From: Alphaproteobacteria bacterium
GTDB taxonomy: Bacteria > Pseudomonadota > Alphaproteobacteria > Sphingomonadales > Emcibacteraceae
Assembly: GCA_002401455.1 (NCBI GenBank)
Contig: NVTE01000004.1
Span: 85,122-149,121, forward strand
Direction of reading: 5' to 3'
Length of the DNA stretch: 64,000 nucleotides
A model generated the notes under the pieces. It was not told where the DNA came from, did no database searches, and was given only the letters and a program-made list of their open reading frames with translations. The translations under genes were made by a program, and so were the position numbers. The first letter of the stretch is position 1. The number at the start of each line of letters is the position of its first letter. This document shows, one piece after another, positions 58,545-64,000 of this stretch.

Positions 58545-58964
58545 CTAAGGCTTGGTGTGTTCTTCAATAATTTCCTGCAGACGGGCAATGATTTCATTGC
58601 CGGTTTCGCCGCCAGACCCTTCGATTTCTTTTGATATTACCACATCCATAGCGGTGACATGGGCGACAATGACATCCATCTTCATATCCGCAATATTTTC
58701 CACATTACGCACATAGTCGCAGAGGGATGCGGCAATGTCTGTCATCAGGAAATAACCGAAACTACCCCCTAACCCTTTGATGTTATGGGCCAGGTCAAAA
58801 ATTTCCGTCATCAGGGTGCCCGGTTTGTTCAGGCCTTGTCGTTCCAGAAGATGAATATGGGTATGTAATTTTTTAAGTTGGGTCCTGGTCCAATGCAGAT
58901 AGGTATCTTTTAATTTATCAATTCCTTGACGGCTCTCGGATATGGGGTCATTTTCGATCTTCAT
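58545..58964 (-). CDS. Histidine-containing phosphotransfer (Hpt) protein
   Basis: 139 residues. A four-helix Hpt domain with the phosphoacceptor in DLAHNIKGLGGSFG, the HxxKG motif, followed by ASLCDYVRNVEN. It would relay phosphate between a hybrid kinase and a response regulator encoded elsewhere. It converges on the HD-GYP-like gene but is separately transcribed. Confidence 0.87.
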   Translation of the reverse strand: MKIENDPISESRQGIDKLKDTYLHWTRTQLKKLHTHIHLLERQGLNKPGTLMTEIFDLAHNIKGLGGSFGYFLMTDIAASLCDYVRNVENIADMKMDVIVAHVTAMDVVISKEIEGSGGETGNEIIARLQEIIEEHTKP

Positions 58965-59025
58965 AGACGATACCTGATGTTGATTACAGTAATATCAGCC
59001 TGTCGGTCCCCGTCCATTAAGCGTA

Positions 59026-59044
59026 AAAACGCCATTGGGCGTTG
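59026..59044 (-). terminator. Terminator-like hairpin upstream of the hpt gene
   Basis: AACGCC-ATTG-GGCGTT (59029-59044) is a perfect 6-bp stem. On the minus strand it is followed by TTTTTACGC. It lies about 60 nt before hpt and may be a second terminator for the upstream gene or a leader hairpin. Confidence 0.45.
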
Positions 59045-59127
59045 GGGAATATATAAATGAGATTACAACCTGATAATATATACGTATATCAATAATATTA
59101 GCAAATAGTAAATTATTGCAGAGGGGC

Positions 59128-59160
59128 AAAAAAAAAGCCTCGCCAATTAAGGCAAGGCTT
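59128..59160 (-). terminator. Intrinsic terminator after the 65-residue membrane protein gene
   Basis: AAGCCTTGCC and GGCGAGGCTT (minus strand, one mismatch) surround a short loop and are followed by nine T on that strand (A run 59128-59136). It belongs to the gene at 59250-59447. The rest of 58965-59249 shows no coding frame. Confidence 0.75.
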
Positions 59161-59249
59161 AGTGTTAAGTACTTATCAGGGCTAAAGTACTCAGGGTATC
59201 TCAAAAAAAGGAGATTAAAAGTCTAGAAAAATATCTGCTTTTGCAGGAC

Positions 59250-59447
59250 TTACTCTTTCCAGTCTTTCATGATTTCTGTGCGCCGTTGGATCATTCCACC
59301 CGCGATATAGACACAAAAACCACCAACAAGAACAACAACGATCATAAAGGTTGCTGGAAGAAGCAAGTGTGGCCCTGCCAGCATGATGGACATCAATAAT
59401 AAGAGTGAGACGATGCCGCATCCAACGAACGTAATTGCATTTGCCAT
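59250..59447 (-). CDS. 65-residue two-TM small membrane protein
   Basis: 65 residues with two hydrophobic segments (about 4-24 and 29-51) and a charged tail (QRRTEIMKDWKE). AAAGGATAACAC precedes the ATG. The frame, ribosome-binding site and downstream terminator argue it is real. I do not recognise a family. An overlapping 82-codon frame is a shadow. Confidence 0.7.
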   Translation of the reverse strand: MANAITFVGCGIVSLLLLMSIMLAGPHLLLPATFMIVVVLVGGFCVYIAGGMIQRRTEIMKDWKE

Positions 59448-59546
59448 GTGTTATCCTTTTCAATTACCAAAGTACTATAACAGCCCCTAGAAACTGTTAT
59501 CATTGATATAAGTCAATTTGCAGGATGATTCAATAACATTTTGATA

Positions 59547-60149
59547 TTACAGATCTTCCCGGTAAAAAATGTGGCTGCCAACCTGAATTGTCGGTTGCAG
59601 GTATTTGGCCCACCGGGGCTGGACATATTTGGCGTGATAATGGGTTGAGTGGGCCGTGATATCGCTGGCTGAGTTCTTTAACGCCCCGCCGGCAACCCGC
59701 CGGGCGACATTCCAGGCGGCCATCTCATGGGGATTGTCCGACAGGCCGTCACAGGCAAAGGAGAACTGGCACTGATGGCGGCGTTGTTCATTCTGGAACA
59801 CAACACCGCAGATGTTATCGGGATAGCGCCGGTCCTTGACCCGGTTAAGGATCACATAGGCTACCGCAACCTGGCCTTCGAAAGGCTCGCTTCTGGCTTC
59901 AAAATAAACTGCCTGGGCCAGACAACGGAAGGATTTTTGTGAAATATCCAGCGGCAACTGACTCAGCAGAACATCTATGTCCGCATCATAAATGCTGGAT
60001 GGGTGACTGGGGACCAGAGGGCTTGTATTCAGTCTGGTCACGGAATCAATAGAGGCTTCAACTTCTGTCTGCGGCAGAAGATACAGACCCAGAAGAAACA
60101 CACAGAGGGCACTAGATATTATCTTTACGACGGGCTTATCATATTTCAT
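59547..60149 (-). CDS. SleB-like cell wall hydrolase
   Basis: 200 residues. An N-terminal signal or anchor (about 8-28) precedes the Hydrolase_2 (SleB-type) domain: LAQAVYFEARSEPFEGQVAVAY with the catalytic Glu, VILNRVKDRRYPDNICGVVFQ, and STHYHAKYVQPRWAK near the end. The family cleaves peptidoglycan glycan or peptide bonds during remodelling. It is monocistronic. Confidence 0.9.
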   Translation of the reverse strand: MKYDKPVVKIISSALCVFLLGLYLLPQTEVEASIDSVTRLNTSPLVPSHPSSIYDADIDVLLSQLPLDISQKSFRCLAQAVYFEARSEPFEGQVAVAYVILNRVKDRRYPDNICGVVFQNEQRRHQCQFSFACDGLSDNPHEMAAWNVARRVAGGALKNSASDITAHSTHYHAKYVQPRWAKYLQPTIQVGSHIFYREDL

Positions 60150-60265
60150 AAGTCACGCTCCTATTTTACCGGCCTGTTAAAACCGGATGGTGTAAGCCTG
60201 CTGAATTCTCATACAGCAGAAATGTCTCGACAGAAGATACTCTCTCGAAACCCCCTTACGGTCTT

Positions 60266-60288
60266 ACGCTTTCAGATAGCGTTTTTTT
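60266..60288 (+). terminator. First of two orphan terminators
   Basis: ACGCT (60266-60270) pairs with AGCGT (60278-60282), 7-nt loop, followed by TTTTTT. Confidence 0.65.
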
Positions 60289-60298
60289 ATGAAAATAG

Positions 60299-60340
60299 AC
60301 GGAATACTGGTTCTGTACTTGACCGGTTATTCCGTTTTTT
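60299..60340 (+). terminator. Second orphan terminator
   Basis: ACGGAATA (60299-60306) pairs with TATTCCGT (60328-60335), with an inner CTGGT/ACCGG stem, and runs into TTTTT. Confidence 0.75.
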
Positions 60341-60555
60341 CTGCAACATCATGAAATGGCGATTTTTTGTTGCAGCGCAGCATTTTCTGCGATTCGGAGC
60401 GATTTATATCAAATTTTAACGAATTGTCAACTTTTTGTCAATTGTCCGGCCCGATATTCGCGCATCTGGTGTCCTCAGTTGGCCCTCCTCCTGTCTGGTT
60501 TTGGACCGGGAAAAAAGCCCGTGCATTGTGCTGTCGTTCGGGGTATTCTCCGGCC

Positions 60556-60891
60556 ATGAAGAAAAAAACACTTAAACTCAACCCGTTACAGGGCCGAACA
60601 TTGGCGTTGTTTCAAGTTCTGGCCAGCAGTCCGGAAAGTTCAACCCTGAATAAGGAGACCGGCGAGGTGACAGTATCCTACCTGCCTCAGGCCCACGGCG
60701 ATCATGTTCATATTGGGGGTTTCGTGATTTCGGGCCAGGAGGCCAGCGGCTTTTCCAATGAGGCGGTGTGGCGGGCCTTGGACCGGAAAGGATTGATCAC
60801 CTCACATTTCCCCGTCCAGGCGACCCTGAGTAAAGAGGGGTTGGCCTATGATACGGGATTTCGGGATCAATTTGAACAGTCTGACCATTAG
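60556..60891 (+). CDS. Conserved-looking 111-residue hypothetical protein
   Basis: 111 residues. KLNPLQGRTLALFQVLAS and YLPQAHGDHVHIGGFVISG stand out; HGDHVHIG may bind metal. FSNEAVWRALDRKGLI resembles a short winged-helix end, so a nucleic-acid or regulatory role is possible but unproven. No signal peptide. The ribosome-binding site is weak. I do not recognise a named family. Confidence 0.65.
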   Translation: MKKKTLKLNPLQGRTLALFQVLASSPESSTLNKETGEVTVSYLPQAHGDHVHIGGFVISGQEASGFSNEAVWRALDRKGLITSHFPVQATLSKEGLAYDTGFRDQFEQSDH

Positions 60892-60964
60892 GCCAGATTA
60901 TTAAAGCAGGCCATGGAAAAAGACCCTAAACAAGACAAATTGGTCAATTCACTAGGAGAGAAAA

Positions 60965-61822
60965 ATGTTACGAGACTTTAATTTACCGACAGCTTTTAAT
61001 ACCATTTCGGTGTTCTGTGCCGTCTCCATTATGGCGGTGACCATGGGATCAAGTGCCCTGGCCCATTCTGATCATGAAAAGATGGCCCCGGGTAAAACCT
61101 TGGCTCAGGTGATCGCCGGCACCCACCGTTCAGACAAGAACAAGTCCCGGGACCAGTATCGTCATCCTAAAGCGACTCTTGAGTTCTTCGGCCTGAAGTC
61201 GGACATGTCCGTGGTTGAAATTTGGCCCGGTGGCGGCGGCTGGTACCAGGAAATTATCGCCCCTTATCTGAATGCCAAGGGCACTTATTACAGTGCTGGA
61301 AACGACCTTGCCGCGACGGGTGATTATACCAAGAAGACCAATGCTAAAATTGCCGCCCGACTGGCCAGCGACAAGACGCTTTATGGTAACGCGGTTGTCA
61401 CTGAACTGGCGCCGCCGGCTAAGGTCGAAATTGCCCCGGCCGGATCAGTGGATATGGTCGTGTCTTTCCGCAATTTCCATAACTGGCAGATGGCCGGCTC
61501 GGAGAAAACCGTTGTCAAAGCGGCTTATGATGCCCTGAAACCGGGCGGAATTTTTGGTATCACCGACCATAGAAGCGACAACCCTAAAGAGCGCGACGGC
61601 TATATCAAACCGTCTTATCTGCTGAAAGTGGCCAAGGAAGCCGGCTTTGTCCTGGTGGCCAAGAGTGAGATCAATGCCAATCCCAAAGACAGTCATGACC
61701 ATGTTAAGGGTGTCTGGACTCTGCTGCCGCGTTTGGCGGGCGATAAGGCCGACCATGATAAAATGCGCGCCATCGGCGAAAGCGACCGTCTGACCTTTAA
61801 ATTCATGAAGCCTGCCAAGTAA
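60965..61822 (+). CDS. Exported class I SAM-methyltransferase-like protein (COG4798 type)
   Basis: 285 residues. An N-terminal signal peptide (ISVFCAVSIMAVTMGSSALA) precedes a Rossmann methyltransferase fold: DMSVVEIWPGGGGWYQEI resembles motif I, VDMVVSFRNFHNW motif II, and ALKPGGIFGITDHRSD motif III. Export is odd for a SAM enzyme because SAM is cytosolic; it may have another substrate or be a pseudoenzyme. GGAG precedes the ATG. It ends at a clean terminator. Confidence 0.8.
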   Translation: MLRDFNLPTAFNTISVFCAVSIMAVTMGSSALAHSDHEKMAPGKTLAQVIAGTHRSDKNKSRDQYRHPKATLEFFGLKSDMSVVEIWPGGGGWYQEIIAPYLNAKGTYYSAGNDLAATGDYTKKTNAKIAARLASDKTLYGNAVVTELAPPAKVEIAPAGSVDMVVSFRNFHNWQMAGSEKTVVKAAYDALKPGGIFGITDHRSDNPKERDGYIKPSYLLKVAKEAGFVLVAKSEINANPKDSHDHVKGVWTLLPRLAGDKADHDKMRAIGESDRLTFKFMKPAK

Positions 61823-61835
61823 GGTTTAAAATTGG

Positions 61836-61876
61836 AAACAGCCCCGTCATCAGTTTGAATGATGGGGCTGTTTTTT
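61836..61876. terminator. Strong terminator between methyltransferase-like gene and minus-strand remnant
   Basis: AAACAGCCCC-G-TCAT (61836-61850) pairs with ATGA-T-GGGGCTGTTT (61859-61873), continuing in T. It also lies next to the stop of a minus-strand remnant, so it could serve both directions. Confidence 0.88.
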
Positions 61877-61877
61877 A

Positions 61878-62075
61878 TTATGGTGTATGAGAAGCCAATG
61901 TACCGGATTTAGAATCCGCAATCAGGGAAGCAATAAAGGTTGCTATATTTTTCTGAATTGCGCCTTCATTGGCCAGTTTCAATCTTTTTACACCTAAGAA
62001 GGCATCCCCAAAAGCGGCGGTATATACTTCATTAATCAGTTCAGAATATATAATTTTTTGGGTTTTAAATTTGGT
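61878..62075 (-). pseudogene. 5'-truncated gene remnant next to the RES gene
   Basis: A 66-codon open frame on the minus strand ends in tandem TAA stops at the shared terminator. It reads like genuine protein (FGDAFLGVKRLKLANEGA, then ATFIASLIADSKSG). It lacks an ATG and is interrupted upstream by an in-frame TAG at 62076-62078, just before the RES gene. The 5' part has probably been lost through the insertion of the AT-rich RES segment. No family is recognised. Confidence 0.45.
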
Positions 62076-62116
62076 CTAGTTAAATAAATCTGCCACACGG
62101 ATTGTGAGGAACTGTA

Positions 62117-62992
62117 ATGCATATTAAAAAAAATTATTTTTCTGTACAACAGCTTGGATTAGTTAGAGATAATATAATTAGGAAACATCGCCGTTTATGC
62201 AATTCTTCTGATAGATCTGGAATGGCAAAGAGTTTATTTGTTGAATTTATTCAACCTATTATGAATACTTACCCACCAATTATTTCGACTTTAGGTAGTC
62301 ATAATGGAGATAATCTTTACAGAGCCCGAAAATGCCTTGATAATAATCCATTCGGAAATATATTGGATCTGTACAATCCCCCAACTCCTTCTGGTCGGGC
62401 ATCTGCAGATGACCAAGTATTATATGCATCCTCTTCTATGCAGACTTGCCTAGTAGAAGTAGGACCTAAAATAGGTGATTTAGTATGTGTTGCCCATTTT
62501 GATTATACAGATATTAAAGAGGGGGACTTTTGGTTTATTGGACAAATTGGCCCTTATTATAGTTCAAAAGAAGTTTCTCGTTATTTGCATAATTCGGATG
62601 AAATAAAAAAGTATAATTATCTAGATCCACAAGTATTGAGTTCTCTAGTATTTTTAGATAACCTAATTAACGAAATATTTTCGACTCTGTCTTCTGAACT
62701 TGATAATTATGAGTTAAATTATTTTCTGATCAATGCAATTAAGACAAAAAGACCGGACCAACAAAACTTTAATGGCATGGTTTTTTTGAGCACAAAAGAT
62801 GCACCGGGTTTAAATTTTGCTATTTCTGGAAAAGCAATAACAAAGCTAAAACCTACAATGGTTAATTTATTGAGAATTACTGATATAGATGATTACGGAA
62901 GTATAGGGTTCCATTTATTAAAGAATGTAAATCCAAATAATTCCGATTCTGGTCAGCTTGAATGGCCTGACCATGAACTTCCATTATATTAA
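62117..62992 (+). CDS. RES-domain protein, AT-rich orphan
   Basis: 291 residues. An N-terminal helical region (1-65) precedes a RES fold: LYRARKCLDNN (Arg), PSGRASADDQVLYASSSMQTCLVEV (the Tyr/Glu segment), and FNGMVFLSTKDAPGLNFAI (Ser segment). RES toxins of the Xre-RES type deplete NAD+. No Xre/ParS antitoxin gene accompanies it, so it may be a stand-alone effector or defence protein. Very AT-rich compared with neighbours, implying transfer. Confidence 0.75.
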   Translation: MHIKKNYFSVQQLGLVRDNIIRKHRRLCNSSDRSGMAKSLFVEFIQPIMNTYPPIISTLGSHNGDNLYRARKCLDNNPFGNILDLYNPPTPSGRASADDQVLYASSSMQTCLVEVGPKIGDLVCVAHFDYTDIKEGDFWFIGQIGPYYSSKEVSRYLHNSDEIKKYNYLDPQVLSSLVFLDNLINEIFSTLSSELDNYELNYFLINAIKTKRPDQQNFNGMVFLSTKDAPGLNFAISGKAITKLKPTMVNLLRITDIDDYGSIGFHLLKNVNPNNSDSGQLEWPDHELPLY

Positions 62993-63023
62993 ACTACTAT
63001 CCGATTCTCAACGGCCTGTCAGC

Positions 63024-63401
63024 TTAATGCTGTTCGGTGCCCTTCATGCCCATGGACCACATGAAACCGACCACGGCACCTTTGAGCACCGGCAGCAGGC
63101 TCAGGGACATGGCCATGGCCACGGTTGGCCAGAGGATCATCTGGAACAGGGTTGAGGGGTGGTAGGTCACTTCGACAAACAGCAGCGCCGGCAGAATGAT
63201 ATGGCCGACAATGATGATGGTCAGGTAGGGCGGGAAGTCATCGGCCCGGATTTCGCCGATCGGGGCGTCACAATGAGAACATTTCTCGGCAAGTTTCAGG
63301 TAGCCGGCAAAAATACGACCCTGTTCACAGCTCGGGCATTTTCTTTTGAAACCGGCTTTGATGGAACGGCCCTGACTGATACGGGGGTACTCTTGTGTCA
63401 T
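63024..63401 (-). CDS. DUF983 family membrane protein
   Basis: 125 residues. An N-terminal rubredoxin-like pair of CxxC motifs (KCPSCEQGRIF and KCSHCDAPIGE) precedes two transmembrane segments (PPYLTIIIVGHIILPALLFV and a second near 85-110). Often found near cytochrome oxidase or CoA-related genes in alphaproteobacteria; function unknown. Its start is 4 nt from the stop of the upstream dehydrogenase. Confidence 0.88.
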   Translation of the reverse strand: MTQEYPRISQGRSIKAGFKRKCPSCEQGRIFAGYLKLAEKCSHCDAPIGEIRADDFPPYLTIIIVGHIILPALLFVEVTYHPSTLFQMILWPTVAMAMSLSLLPVLKGAVVGFMWSMGMKGTEQH

Positions 63402-63404
63402 ACT

Positions 63405-64000
63405 CTACTTCCTTAAACGTGTGATCAGGCTGGAGGTGTCAAAACGCCCTCCGCCATTCTCCTGGATGTCACCATAAAACTGGTTGACCAACGTGGTAAT
63501 GGGTAAGTCTGCGCCGTTGTTCTGGGCTTCGGCAAGAACAATGTCAAGGTCTTTCCGCATCCAGTCAACGGCAAATCCGAAGTCAAATTCATTTGCGATC
63601 ATGGTCTGAAAACGGTTTTCCATCTGCCAGGATTGGGCGGCGCCTTTGGAGATAACGTCGATGACGTCATGGCCATTCAGGCCCGCGGCTTCGGCAAAAT
63701 TGATCGCTTCGGACAGGGCCTGGACCAGGCCGCCGATGCAGATCTGGTTGACCATCTTAGTCAGCTGGCCGCTGCCGGCCATGCCGAGCAATTTGGTTTT
63801 CTGGGCATAAGACTGCAGGACCGGGTCGACTTTGGCGAAACTGTCAGCCGCGCCGCCGACCATGATGGTCAGGCGGCCATTCTCAGCCCCAGCCTGACCA
63901 CCGGAGACCGGCGCGTCGAGGAAATGCAGGCCCAGGTCCCGTGCCTTATCATCCAGTTCTCGGGCGAGGGTCGCGCTGGCGGTGGTATGGTCAACGAAGA
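63405..64000 (-). CDS. 3-hydroxyisobutyrate dehydrogenase-like NAD(P)-dependent oxidoreductase, 5' part outside window
   Basis: The frame continues through the window end. HFLDAPVSGGQAGAENGRLT matches the substrate loop, and GSGQLTKMVNQICIGGLVQA the catalytic Lys segment of beta-hydroxyacid dehydrogenases. DFDFGF-like and WMRKDLDIVL segments form the helical C-terminal domain. The Rossmann half lies outside. It oxidises 3-hydroxyisobutyrate or a similar acid (for example tartronate semialdehyde reductase). Confidence 0.88.
   Translation of the reverse strand, partial: FVDHTTASATLARELDDKARDLGLHFLDAPVSGGQAGAENGRLTIMVGGAADSFAKVDPVLQSYAQKTKLLGMAGSGQLTKMVNQICIGGLVQALSEAINFAEAAGLNGHDVIDVISKGAAQSWQMENRFQTMIANEFDFGFAVDWMRKDLDIVLAEAQNNGADLPITTLVNQFYGDIQENGGGRFDTSSLITRLRK

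Larger units (their letters stand above)
60150..60555. other. 406-bp intergenic region with two + strand terminators and hairpins
   Basis: No convincing coding frame. It has a CTGCTG/CAGCAG hairpin (60198-60219), then two consecutive + strand terminators. As sleB reads away on the minus strand, the terminators have no obvious + strand gene upstream, so a small RNA of roughly 100-180 nt from near 60150-60200 is possible. Confidence 0.45.

Overview
The window is chromosomal DNA of an alphaproteobacterium. The signs are an Irr-type Fur regulator, a fused-type indolepyruvate oxidoreductase IorB, a class I lysyl-tRNA synthetase, the rimP-nusA-ylxR-infB-rbfA-truB-rpsO-pnp block, and the gene order dut-coaBC-ubiB-ubiE / mutM / enoyl-CoA hydratase / rpsT / dnaA-dnaN-recF-gyrB. 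Most of it is moderately GC-rich and gene-dense. I cannot name the genus; a marine lineage near Emcibacterales, Kordiimonadales or Sneathiellales is a guess. No rRNA, tRNA, CRISPR array, transposase or phage genes were seen.

Layout: (1) 0-4.8 kb: 3' part of iorB, a feoAB ferrous iron uptake operon behind a Fur-box-like site, and an MFE-type short-chain dehydrogenase. (2) 4.8-6.8 kb: a markedly AT-rich three-gene island (TIGR04255 protein plus two unrecognised proteins). (3) 6.9-16.5 kb: a penicillin-acylase-like lipoprotein, a nitrate/nitrite-sensor chemoreceptor, class I LysRS, an isolated sugar-phosphate transferase, metK and trmB. (4) 16.6-26.3 kb: the large transcription/translation operon, headed by a promoter and a terminator-like attenuator, ending with pnp and a very long hairpin. 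(5) 26.4-30 kb: a flavin oxidoreductase, irr, a secreted SH3 protein and a D-2-hydroxyacid dehydrogenase. (6) 30-36.7 kb: a tight minus-strand operon ubiE-ubiB-coaBC-dut-rrf2-cysK-(ThiS-like)-moeB, linking ubiquinone, CoA, dUTP and cysteine/sulfur metabolism. (7) 36.7-47.1 kb: mutM, enoyl-CoA hydratase, rpsT, rhodanese, dnaA, dnaN, recF, gyrB. (8) 47.1-54 kb: envelope and redox genes (thioredoxin-like, a degenerate peptide-deformylase-like protein, VOC protein, PBP1A, MaoC, a YgjP-type metallopeptidase with an apparent AUU start, YcgN, SCO, ankyrin). (9) 54-59 kb: a signalling cluster with a LapG-like protease, a protein with a degenerate EAL domain, a membrane sensor with a degenerate HD-GYP domain, and an Hpt protein. 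(10) 59-64 kb: SleB hydrolase, small proteins, an exported methyltransferase-like protein, a gene remnant beside an AT-rich RES-domain gene, DUF983, and the 3' part of a 3-hydroxyisobutyrate-dehydrogenase-like gene.

The strongest candidates for undescribed biology are the AT-rich TIGR04255 trio, the LapG-like/degenerate EAL/degenerate HD-GYP/Hpt neighbourhood, and the cysK/ThiS-like/moeB unit whose ubiquitin-like protein has no Gly-Gly tail. Smaller points are the AUU start, the metal-ligand-less deformylase, orphan tandem terminators near 60.3 kb, and the attenuator before rimP. Starts were moved from the longest possible reading frame where a ribosome-binding site or family alignment argued for it; these choices are noted per gene.
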